Below are positions 18,976 to 27,235 of a stretch of 37,228 bases of DNA, in pieces. The notes beneath the pieces are model-generated. The model did no database searches and was not told the DNA's origin. It was given only the letters and a program-made list of their open reading frames with translations. The translations under genes and the position numbers were made by a program. The stretch is taken from NCBI GenBank assembly GCA_018824365.1, contig JAHJGQ010000077.1, positions 1 through 37,228 on the forward strand, given 5' to 3'. The DNA is from Nanobdellota archaeon (GTDB lineage Archaea; Nanobdellota; Nanobdellia; Woesearchaeales; GW2011-AR9). Numbering within the stretch: position 1 is the first letter of the stretch; the number at the start of each line of letters is the position of its first letter.

Positions 18976-19755
18976 ATGGTTTTCGTCTTTGGAATAGATG
19001 TTCCTTTAGTAGAAATGATTTTTGTATTAACTATTATACTAGTTGTCCTTCTTGGATTACTGATTTATTTAGTAATTGGTCAAGTCAAATTAAAAAGAGA
19101 ATTGAAGACGGTAATTAATAAAGAAAACGTAGAATTAAAAGGTCTTAAAGAAATCCAAGGAGAAGAAAAGGATGAACTGGGTCTATTAAGAACAATGAGA
19201 TCAGAAATGGATAAGCTGCTTTATGCAAAAGCTGGAGCGCCTAGAGAAGTAAAAACAGTTAGGAAAGTTAGAAAAAAAGCAGTTAAGAAAGTTCCAGAAG
19301 TAAAAACTATAATAAAAAAAGTTCTTAGAAGGTCCAAGAAGATTTATGTAGCTTCAAAGGATGGAAAAACATTACATATCAAAAACTGTCCATTTGCCAA
19401 GAAAATTGGAGAAGAGAGCAGGATAATTTTCAGGTCAAAGACGAAAGCATTCAATTCTGGTTACAAGGCATGCAGCTGCATCAAAAATGTTAAAGAGACT
19501 AGGAGAAGAAGAAGATCAGTAAGAAAAGAAACGGTTAAAGAAGCGCCGATAGCAAAAGAACCAGAAGTCAGAACTGTTGTAAAAACAGTTGTAAAGAGAG
19601 CTAAAAAATCTCCTTTTGTGGCTTCAGCAGATGGGGATACAGTCCACCAGGAAAATTGTCCTTTTGCTAAGAGAATTGATGAGAGAAACAGGGTTTATTT
19701 CAAAACCAAGGCAAATGCATTCGACCAAGGCTATAAAGCTTGCAACTGCATTTAG
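18976..19755 (+). CDS. Membrane-anchored protein with two Ada-like H-x3-C/C-x-C zinc-binding domains
   Basis: RBS-like GAGGTG, N-terminal TM (VEMIFVLTIILVVLLGLLIYLVIG), then YVASKDGKTLHIKNCPFAKKI...ACSCI (19345-19482) and FVASADGDTVHQENCPFAKRI...ACNCI (19615-19752). Stop TAG. Confidence 0.85.
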   Translation: MVFVFGIDVPLVEMIFVLTIILVVLLGLLIYLVIGQVKLKRELKTVINKENVELKGLKEIQGEEKDELGLLRTMRSEMDKLLYAKAGAPREVKTVRKVRKKAVKKVPEVKTIIKKVLRRSKKIYVASKDGKTLHIKNCPFAKKIGEESRIIFRSKTKAFNSGYKACSCIKNVKETRRRRRSVRKETVKEAPIAKEPEVRTVVKTVVKRAKKSPFVASADGDTVHQENCPFAKRIDERNRVYFKTKANAFDQGYKACNCI

Positions 19756-20991
19756 GGAGAATCTAAGATGGCAACAAAAGTAGAAGAACAGAAAATAGGA
19801 AAACTGAGAATCAGGACTATAACTAAGACAATCATTAAAAGACCTAAAAAAACCTACATAGCTTCAGCAGATGGAGAAGTAGTACATGCTGATAATTGTC
19901 CTTTCGCTAAGAAGATTGAAAAGAAGAAAAGGATCCACTTTAAATCGAAGACGCAAGCATTTAATGCGAAATATAAAGCCTGTACTTGTATCTTGGAAGG
20001 GAAAAAGATTAGAAGAAGAGGAGGCAGGAAAAAAGCCGCGAAAAAACCTAAAGTAAGAACTGTAGTGAGGACAGTTGTAAAGAAAGTAGTAATAAGACCT
20101 AAAAAACATTATATCGCTTCTAAAGGTGGGGAAATAGTTCATGAAGATAACTGCCCATTTGCTAAGAAAATAGATCCTGTCAGCAGAGTTGAATTTAAGT
20201 CAAAGACAGAAGCTCTTAATGCTGGATATAAAGCCTGCAACTGTATTAGGGATGTAGAATATCAGAAGAGAAGAAAGAAAAGAGTAATTAAGAAGAAAGT
20301 ACCTTGTCGAAGAAGAACTATTGTAAAAACAGTTGTTAAAAGACCTAAGAAAGTTTATGTAGCTGCAAAGGATAATAAAACATTGCATATTAAAGAGTGT
20401 CCTTTTGCTAGGAAAATTGAAAAAGGAAGCAAAGTTATTGTTAGGTCAAAAGAAAAAGCCTTTAATGAAGGTTACAAAGCATGTGGCTGTATTAGTGAAA
20501 AAGCAGTTGCTGCTAGAAGAAGGAGAAAAAAAGTTGTTAAGAAAGTACCTAAAACAAGGACGATTGTAAAGACAGTTGTTAGGATCCCTAGGAAAGTATA
20601 CGTGGCTGCAAAGGACAGTAAAACTTTGCATCTTAGAGAATGCTCATTTGCAAGAAAAATCGAGAAAGAAAATAGGATTATTATAAGATCAAAAACAAAA
20701 GCATTCAATGAAGGATATAAGCCTTGCAATTGTATTACAGGAAAAGTTATTGTTGAAGAAAAAAATAAGAAAGCAGTTGTAAAAACTGTCAAGAAAATTC
20801 CTGTCAAAACCAGAACAATTGTAAAGACGATTGTCAAAAGACCTAAAAAAACTTATGTAGCTTCTAAGGAAGGAAAGGTAGTACACATTAAAGAGTGTCC
20901 ATTTGCCAAGAATATCGCAGAGAAAAGCAGGATTGTTCTTAGATCAAAAACAAAAGCGCTTAATGAAGGGTATAAAGCCTGCAGCTGCATT
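19345..20991 (+). repeat. Seven-copy tandem array of ~46-aa zinc-binding-like domains spanning two ORFs
   Basis: Copy starts 19345, 19615, 19855, 20110, 20356, 20599, 20854 (spacing 270, 240, 255, 246, 243, 255 bp). The spacing is uninterrupted across the TAG at 19753-19755. Confidence 0.9.
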
Positions 20992-21339
20992 AAGAAAGTT
21001 AAAGAAGAAAAAAAAGTAGTGAAGAGAAGAAAAAGTTTAAGAAAAAAAGCTGTTAAAAAGAGAGTTGCTAAGAAAAGAGCGATTAAGAGAAAAGTTGTAA
21101 AGAAGAAAACAATCAGAAAGAATCCAATTAAAAAAAAAGTTACCAAAAAAAAGGTAGTTAAGAGAAGGGCTGTAAAGAAAACAGCTAGGAAGAGAGCAGC
21201 TAAAAAAACAAATGGAATAAAAAAGTTTAAGAAAAAAATGAAGACAATTATAAAGAAAGTTCTTGAAGCACCTAAATTGATACAAAAAATAAAAATGCCT
21301 AAAGTGAAAGCTGTTGCAAGGAAGCTATCTTTTAGTTAA
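19768..21339 (+). CDS. Protein with five Ada-like zinc-binding domains and a Lys/Arg-rich tail
   Basis: Five repeats starting at 19855, 20110, 20356, 20599 and 20854, each [YF][VI]A[SA]...H-x3-C-[PS]-F-A-[KR]-x-I...Y-K-x-C-x-C-I. Tail KKRAIKRKVVKKKTIRK...RAAKK. Same reading frame as 18976-19755. Confidence 0.85.
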   Translation: MATKVEEQKIGKLRIRTITKTIIKRPKKTYIASADGEVVHADNCPFAKKIEKKKRIHFKSKTQAFNAKYKACTCILEGKKIRRRGGRKKAAKKPKVRTVVRTVVKKVVIRPKKHYIASKGGEIVHEDNCPFAKKIDPVSRVEFKSKTEALNAGYKACNCIRDVEYQKRRKKRVIKKKVPCRRRTIVKTVVKRPKKVYVAAKDNKTLHIKECPFARKIEKGSKVIVRSKEKAFNEGYKACGCISEKAVAARRRRKKVVKKVPKTRTIVKTVVRIPRKVYVAAKDSKTLHLRECSFARKIEKENRIIIRSKTKAFNEGYKPCNCITGKVIVEEKNKKAVVKTVKKIPVKTRTIVKTIVKRPKKTYVASKEGKVVHIKECPFAKNIAEKSRIVLRSKTKALNEGYKACSCIKKVKEEKKVVKRRKSLRKKAVKKRVAKKRAIKRKVVKKKTIRKNPIKKKVTKKKVVKRRAVKKTARKRAAKKTNGIKKFKKKMKTIIKKVLEAPKLIQKIKMPKVKAVARKLSFS

Positions 21340-21411
21340 AAAAAATCTTGAAATAAAAATTTTAATCTATATTTTCTTTCAAATTTGATTTACCAATATG
21401 AGTTAGTAAAG

Positions 21412-21420
21412 CTTATAAAT
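21412..21420 (+). promoter_or_regulatory. Putative archaeal TATA box for trpS (likely leaderless transcript)
   Basis: CTTATAAAT about 22-30 bp upstream of ATG 21442, with no purine-rich SD in between. Confidence 0.5.
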
Positions 21421-21441
21421 TAACAAAATAACCTTTTTTTA

Positions 21442-22557
21442 ATGCCAGCAAAAGTTACCCCATGGGAAGTCAAAGGAAAAGTTGACTATGACAAACTGAT
21501 CAAAAAGTTTGGTTTACAGCCTTTAAGATACTTGCCTGAACAATTTCATAAACATCTTCTTTTTAGAAGAGGGATTATTTTTGCTCACCGCGATTTTAAA
21601 AGGATAGCAGAAGCTATTGAACAAAATAAACCGTTTGTGATGATGACTGGACTGATGCCTTCAGGGAGATTTCATTTTGGACATAAGATGGTGGCTGATC
21701 AAATAATTTTTTATCAGAAGTTGGGAGCAAAAATTTACCTTGCTGTGGCCGATATTGAAGCATATAATTCTAGAGATCCTAACATGAAAAATCTGCGAAA
21801 AACGGCTATTGAAGAATATCTTAAAAATTATGTTGCCCTCGGTTTAGACATAAAAAAATGTGATTTTTATTTTCAGTCGGCAAGGTCTAAGGAAGGCGAG
21901 AAAAGTAACGCTTATTATAGTCTAGCAAATATGTTAGCAAGGCATGCTACTTTTAATGAATTTAAAGCAATATATGGAGAGATAAATCCTGGCAAGATGG
22001 CTTCTGCTTTATTACAGGCTGCTGATATGCTGCATCCGCAGCTATCTGAGTTTGAAGGAAAACCAATACCTGTAATCATTCCAGTTGGGGCAGATCAGGA
22101 TCCCCATTTAAGGTTAGCCAGGGATATTTCACAAAGGATTAAAGAATTTAAATTTTTACAATTAAGCTCTACTTATCATAAGTTTCTTCCCGGATTAAAA
22201 GGAGGAAAAATGTCTTCTTCAGATGAAACATCTTACATAGCTTTAACGGACACGCCGGAAGAAGCTGCAAAAAAAATTAAGAAATATGCATTTTCCGGTG
22301 GACAGCCAACCCTAGAAGAGCATCGTAAGAAAGGTGGCAATCCAGATATTGATGTTTCTTTTCAAATGTTAAAGTACGGATTGGAGCCGGATGATAAAAA
22401 ATTACAAAAAATTCATGATGATTATAAATCTGGAAAATTATTGACGGGAGAACTTAAACAAATTTTAATTGAGAAAATCAGTCAATTCTTGAAAGAACAC
22501 CAAAAGAAAAGGAAGATAGCTGAAAATCAAGTAGAAAAATTTATTTTAAAAGTTTAG
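21442..22557 (+). CDS. trpS: Tryptophanyl-tRNA synthetase (archaeal/eukaryal type)
   Basis: N-terminal VTPWEVKGKVDYDKLIKKFG, HIGH-like PSGRFHFGH, KMSSS signature (GGKMSSSDETSYIALTDTPEEAAKKIKKYAFSGG). Confidence 0.95.
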   Translation: MPAKVTPWEVKGKVDYDKLIKKFGLQPLRYLPEQFHKHLLFRRGIIFAHRDFKRIAEAIEQNKPFVMMTGLMPSGRFHFGHKMVADQIIFYQKLGAKIYLAVADIEAYNSRDPNMKNLRKTAIEEYLKNYVALGLDIKKCDFYFQSARSKEGEKSNAYYSLANMLARHATFNEFKAIYGEINPGKMASALLQAADMLHPQLSEFEGKPIPVIIPVGADQDPHLRLARDISQRIKEFKFLQLSSTYHKFLPGLKGGKMSSSDETSYIALTDTPEEAAKKIKKYAFSGGQPTLEEHRKKGGNPDIDVSFQMLKYGLEPDDKKLQKIHDDYKSGKLLTGELKQILIEKISQFLKEHQKKRKIAENQVEKFILKV

Positions 22558-22715
22558 TTTTAGAATATTTGAACTTTGCATTTGCTTCTTGAAATTCCTG
22601 TCTTTTCAAGTATATCTGAATAGTGTATTAAAGATAGGGGGTGAATAGAAAGGCAAATTATATATATTATAACATAATCTTTAGGTAAGGTTAAAGAAAT
22701 GAATATATTTCAAAA

Positions 22716-23276
22716 ATGGTAGTTAAAAAAAAAGGGATGGATGAACTTTCTAATCTGCAGGAATATGTCGTTTTGGCTACAGTCAGTTCTAAAAAATACC
22801 ATGAAACTAATCTTAAAATAATTAAATATTTAACTAAAAAAGAAAGCACCCCCGGTGTTTATGTCACTTTAAACAGACCTTTCAACACTGTAAAAAAACA
22901 ATTAAAAGAAAAAGGTGTTGATACTAGTTTAATAATATTCATAGATGCAATCACTAAAGTTGCCGGAGCGACAAAGAAAACTAAAGAATGCTTATTCTTA
23001 GGCAGTCCTGAAAATCTAAGTGACATTTCCTTTTCCATGGATCAAGCTGTTAGGTCCCTTCCTGCAAAGAAAAAATTTGTCTTTTTTGATTCACTTTCAA
23101 CGTTATTAATCTATAACAAAGCACAAACTGTAGCTAAATTCATTCACTTTTTAGCCAGTAAAATGAGAATATGGAAAGTTAAAGGCATAATCATTTCATT
23201 AAAAAAAGACTCTGATAAAGAGTTAATAGACGAGTTAACACAATTTTGTGATAAAGTATTAAATTTAGGAGGTTGA
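22716..23276 (+). CDS. Degenerate RecA/KaiC-like protein (no Walker A seen)
   Basis: Walker-B-like KKFVFFDSLSTLLIYN and a RecA-like alternating pattern; no GxxxxGK[ST] motif. Confidence 0.6.
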   Translation: MVVKKKGMDELSNLQEYVVLATVSSKKYHETNLKIIKYLTKKESTPGVYVTLNRPFNTVKKQLKEKGVDTSLIIFIDAITKVAGATKKTKECLFLGSPENLSDISFSMDQAVRSLPAKKKFVFFDSLSTLLIYNKAQTVAKFIHFLASKMRIWKVKGIIISLKKDSDKELIDELTQFCDKVLNLGG

Positions 23277-23278
23277 AG

Positions 23279-23782
23279 ATGAATATTAAAAATTTACTGA
23301 AAAAAATAAACACTTTTGGTATTATATTAATTATTTTTATAGGTTTGTTAACAATTATTTTACTTATGCCTTCCAGCATTTCTATTGGACTTATTTCTCT
23401 CTCGTTTGGAATAATGGCTATTATCTGGACAGCTAAGGCTTTCTGGAATTTGTCTAAAGGATCATCATTAAAAAGCTATGCATTTTATTTTTTGCTTTCT
23501 TTAACATTAATTTTCATTTTTTCTATTTGGAAAACTTTAGGTGACTTCTTCCCTTTAGGAGAAAGTTTCTTTTATGTTGAAGCAGTTTGTATCTCTTTTG
23601 CTTATCTGCTCTTCGTTGTATCTGCCTATAAGCTATCTAAAATTGGTGAAGAGTTTGGTTTCCGTGTAGAAGCGAAAAATATTAAATTGGTTATTAAAGA
23701 ATCAAAAAATAATAAGAATAACGGAAATAGTAACAAAGCGAAAAATAGTAGTATAATAAAAATAAGAAAATTAAAGAAGTAA
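23279..23782 (+). CDS. Predicted multi-pass membrane protein, unknown function
   Basis: GGAGG at 23268-23272 favours ATG 23279 over the TTG at 23273. Several hydrophobic helices and a Lys/Asn-rich C-terminus. Confidence 0.65.
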   Translation: MNIKNLLKKINTFGIILIIFIGLLTIILLMPSSISIGLISLSFGIMAIIWTAKAFWNLSKGSSLKSYAFYFLLSLTLIFIFSIWKTLGDFFPLGESFFYVEAVCISFAYLLFVVSAYKLSKIGEEFGFRVEAKNIKLVIKESKNNKNNGNSNKAKNSSIIKIRKLKK

Positions 23783-23827
23783 ACCGGCATTTTGGTATTT
23801 ATAATTATAAATAATCAGAATGAGAAA

Positions 23828-24799
23828 TTAAAAGGAAACTAACCCTAAAAATACTGAAGATACTACAAACCTTATCAGGAAAAATATTGTTAAAGCTAAA
23901 GCAACTAAGAAAGGGATGATTTTTATTCCCTGCTTTTCTTCCCCTTTACTTATCAATCCTAAGATTAATGAACCTAATATTGCTGTTACTGTTAAAGAGA
24001 CAACTGCATATTTGATAACAAAATCTAAGCTAATAGCTACTTGAGAGATTTTTATAGGTATTGCCATACCTACTGCCTCGGGAATCTCTATTTTAGCTAA
24101 ATTTTGAGAAATGATTTCTACTAAAAAAGAACTTAAGGCAAATAAAGTCGGTGCTCCAACACCTACTGCAGCAAAAATAAAAATTACATACATCAAAACA
24201 TTAGCTTCTATTTTCTTTTTGATAAAATCCTGCCCTCTTAAATTTCTAGCACTTTGTTCTAAGAGTTCTACTAACTGACCACCGCTCTTGATCCCAGAAT
24301 TAATAAGATTAATTGTTTTGTTAAGACTTTCTGATTTTACCCTTAGGGTTAAATTCGATAAAGCTTTAGGCAATTCCTTGCCGGTCATCAATTCTCTGCT
24401 TACTAACTTGATCTCTTTTTCTAAAGGGCCAAAATCTGGCCTGGCACTTAGTAACAAAGCTTTGTCTGTAGTCAATCCTGATTTAAGATTAGAACTCATC
24501 AATAATAAAGCATCAGGCAAGTAATTTTCTATTATCTTTGCTTTTCGATCCGCTCTCAAGATTATCCAGTAGAAGAAAATTAATTCTAAAGCGACTAAAG
24601 AGCTGATTAAAACTATTAAAAAAGACCATTTAAAAAGTAAATAAAAGTAAAGAGAAAAAGTAACTGCTAGAAATAATCCGAAAACTAGAATAAAACCTAA
24701 TAATCTATCTGCATCTAGTTCTATATCTGAGTAAATTACTAATTTTCTGAATTTATCCCTTAATAGTTTGGGAAAAATCATTGTTATAGTTCTGTACAT
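23828..24799 (-). CDS. Type II/IV secretion system F-domain membrane protein (TadC/ArlJ-like)
   Basis: T2SSF-like pattern LPDALLLMSSNLKSGLTTDKALLL...GPLEKEIKLVSRELMTGKELPKAL...INSGIKSGGQLVELLEQSA plus C-terminal TM helices; adjacent to the ATPase. Confidence 0.85.
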   Translation of the reverse strand: MYRTITMIFPKLLRDKFRKLVIYSDIELDADRLLGFILVFGLFLAVTFSLYFYLLFKWSFLIVLISSLVALELIFFYWIILRADRKAKIIENYLPDALLLMSSNLKSGLTTDKALLLSARPDFGPLEKEIKLVSRELMTGKELPKALSNLTLRVKSESLNKTINLINSGIKSGGQLVELLEQSARNLRGQDFIKKKIEANVLMYVIFIFAAVGVGAPTLFALSSFLVEIISQNLAKIEIPEAVGMAIPIKISQVAISLDFVIKYAVVSLTVTAILGSLILGLISKGEEKQGIKIIPFLVALALTIFFLIRFVVSSVFLGLVSF

Positions 24800-24802
24800 A
24801 TT

Positions 24803-25690
24803 TTAACTTAATAGATTAGGCCTCCTGGTTTTAATTATCCCTAAAAATATTATCTGAAAGAAAGTTGTCGCAGTAAGTATGGAATAAAAAATTGTTTTAG
24901 TTAAAAATTCTGAAAATGATAAAAATGAGGAAAGGATAATGATAAAAGTTACACTTAAAGCTGGAACAATGATAGCTATAAGCATATAAAACATTGCTAA
25001 AGGATTTAATTTTCCTCCATAAACCTGTATTTGTAATATTTGTTCCTCTGATAAGGCGTTAATCGCTTCCTGAATTACTGTAGACATATCTGAACCAGCT
25101 TTCAAACCATTTATTATTTGCCAAAGCGATCTTCTAAAAAAAATAGAAGGATTTTTTAAAGCTGATTCTTCCAAAGCTTTTACTTGAGGTACACCAACAT
25201 TGATTTCTTTGACAATTATCTTAAATTCATTAGAAACTTCACCATAATTAGAATGAGCAATATTCACTAAAATATTAAATAAAGGAATTCCTGCATTGAT
25301 TTGTACTGAAAAATCTTGTAAAGCCGGCATTAAGTGTCTTTCTAATAATCTTATTCTTCTATCACTAAGTAATCTCGGGTAATAAATCTGGTAAAAGAAA
25401 ATGAAAAATGAAAAAATTAAAGCGATTCCAATTGGAGCTAAAATAAAACTTTTTGCTTTTAATGAAAAAAAAGTAATAGCTAAAATGGAAAAGATCAGGA
25501 TGAAAACAGAAACAACTGAAACTAAAGATAAAGAAATGTATTCTTCTTTTTCAATCTTTAAATTAGCTTGTTTTAGGTTTAAATCAAGAAAAGATAATAC
25601 TTTACCCAAAGGTTCAGCTATCCATCTAAAACCTAATGAAAACTGTTTTAACAATGGTTCTGGTAAAAAAGCAAAAGGAATTTTTTTCAT
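24803..25690 (-). CDS. Type II/IV secretion system F-domain membrane protein (TadB/ArlJ-like)
   Basis: LMPALQDFSVQINAGIPLFNILVNIAHSNYGEVSNEFKIIVKEINVGVPQVKALEESA...NGLKAGSDMSTVIQEA plus TM helices. Confidence 0.85.
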   Translation of the reverse strand: MKKIPFAFLPEPLLKQFSLGFRWIAEPLGKVLSFLDLNLKQANLKIEKEEYISLSLVSVVSVFILIFSILAITFFSLKAKSFILAPIGIALIFSFFIFFYQIYYPRLLSDRRIRLLERHLMPALQDFSVQINAGIPLFNILVNIAHSNYGEVSNEFKIIVKEINVGVPQVKALEESALKNPSIFFRRSLWQIINGLKAGSDMSTVIQEAINALSEEQILQIQVYGGKLNPLAMFYMLIAIIVPALSVTFIIILSSFLSFSEFLTKTIFYSILTATTFFQIIFLGIIKTRRPNLLS

Positions 25691-25765
25691 CTTGAAACAT
25701 TTATTTTTTTAAACATTGATTTTTTTTATAACAGTAATATGTTTAGCTTTTTTTATTGAACTTTT

Positions 25766-27235
25766 TTATTGAACTTTCTTTAATAATGATTCTTTATCTA
25801 AATAATACTGTCTAATTATCTTGCCAACCTCTTCAATGCTGCGGATATTGTTTTTAACCATCCAGTCTAAGATTCTTTTCTTTTCAAGTAGATCTTTATC
25901 TATCTCTTCCCTAGTAAAACCAGTATTACGGCTTAAATCTTCAAAAAATCTTAATGATTTAGTGTGAGGAATTATTTGATCAGTAGTTGGTTTCCATCTA
26001 TAAAGTATATTTGGGCTGATTGTAAACTCACCCTTTGCTTCTCCAGGGATAAACTCACCAATATGGATTGGCCTTCTAAGTCCCCTTCTTCGATCCCTAA
26101 ACATAACTATGTTTAAATCAACTGCACCAATAAGATTAGCAGCTATTTCAATCGGCGGATGGATCAATCTTTGAATTGTTTCACTTATTGAATTAGCGTG
26201 CAAAGTAGCATAAACTGAATGGCCAGTATGCATGGCTTCGAAAAGTACTTCCGCTTCCTTTTTCCTTCTTACTTCTCCCAAAATAATCCTATCAGGTCTC
26301 ATCCTTAAAGCATTTACTAGCAAATCAAGCATTGAAACCTCTCCTTTACCTTCAGGATTAGGTTCTCTAGTGACTAAAGGACTCCAGTATAAAAAATCTG
26401 GAAGTTGCAATTCTCTAGTCTGTTCTATGGAAATTAAACGATGGTAAGGAGGAACAAAAGCCATACAGATATTCATAAAAGTTGTTTTCCCGCTTGCTGT
26501 ACCACCGCTAAACAAAACGTTCATCTCATACTGAATTGCTAGCCAAATTAAAGCAAACACTTCAGAAGAACAAGTTTTATTTTTAATTAAGTCAGTAACA
26601 GTCCAGGGGTCACGTTTAAACTTCCTGATAGTTATCGTACTTCCTTTAGTAGAAATGGGATATAAAACTGCATTAGTCCTATCTCCTGTAACTAGATGAG
26701 CATCTAATAAAGGACTTAAAACGTTTATCTGCCTCCCAACTCTCCTACCGATAATACTTGAATAATTTTGAATTTGTTCTTCGCTGGAAATAAATAAACT
26801 TGTTTGTAACCAACCATATTTCTTATGATAAACTCTTACTGCTTCTTTGATGGAAAGGATAACGACTTCTTCTAAATTTGGATCATTAAGTAAATATTCA
26901 ACATCTTCTAATCCAAACATGGCATTAATCAAGTTCTGAATGAGAAAATTTTTAGTATCGGGATCTATTTGCGGTAGTTTTTGTTCAATTAAAGCAGCTG
27001 CTTTTTTACCCATCTCATTTTTTAATTTTAAAAACATCTTTGGATCAAATACTTCAGAAACAATTACGCCTATTTCAGAAACCAATTCATGTTTTATTTC
27101 TTCTAAGAAAGCTTTAGTAGAAATACTTAACTCAGGTAAGGCTAACCTATATTCTTTTGGTTCTCCTTTCTCGCTAACAATTTGAACTTCAGGAATAAAA
27201 TATTCAGATTCGATCTTATAAGTTTCTTCAATCAT
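25766..27235 (-). CDS. Type II/IV secretion ATPase (VirB11/GspE superfamily; archaeal pilus assembly)
   Basis: Walker A GGTASGKTTF, ISIEQTRELQLP, Walker B region RPDRIILGEVRRKKEAEVLFEAMHTGHSVYATLHANS. Confidence 0.93.
   Translation of the reverse strand: MIEETYKIESEYFIPEVQIVSEKGEPKEYRLALPELSISTKAFLEEIKHELVSEIGVIVSEVFDPKMFLKLKNEMGKKAAALIEQKLPQIDPDTKNFLIQNLINAMFGLEDVEYLLNDPNLEEVVILSIKEAVRVYHKKYGWLQTSLFISSEEQIQNYSSIIGRRVGRQINVLSPLLDAHLVTGDRTNAVLYPISTKGSTITIRKFKRDPWTVTDLIKNKTCSSEVFALIWLAIQYEMNVLFSGGTASGKTTFMNICMAFVPPYHRLISIEQTRELQLPDFLYWSPLVTREPNPEGKGEVSMLDLLVNALRMRPDRIILGEVRRKKEAEVLFEAMHTGHSVYATLHANSISETIQRLIHPPIEIAANLIGAVDLNIVMFRDRRRGLRRPIHIGEFIPGEAKGEFTISPNILYRWKPTTDQIIPHTKSLRFFEDLSRNTGFTREEIDKDLLEKKRILDWMVKNNIRSIEEVGKIIRQYYLDKESLLKKVQ

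Noticed and set aside
19753-19755. TAG as pyrrolysine or genome-wide amber recoding
   Set aside because: TAG also ends trpS at the expected C-terminus, and no Pyl machinery or suppressor tRNA is seen in the window; kept only as a readthrough possibility.
20472-21285. Several minus-strand ORFs opposite the zinc-domain array (20472-20837, 20853-21146, 21037-21285)
   Set aside because: Phe/Leu-rich antisense translations of Lys-rich coding repeats; no RBS or independent motif.
22588-22610. CTTGAAA-N9-TTTCAAG hairpin after trpS
   Set aside because: Short AT-rich stem with no adjacent U tract; not enough to call a terminator or ncRNA.
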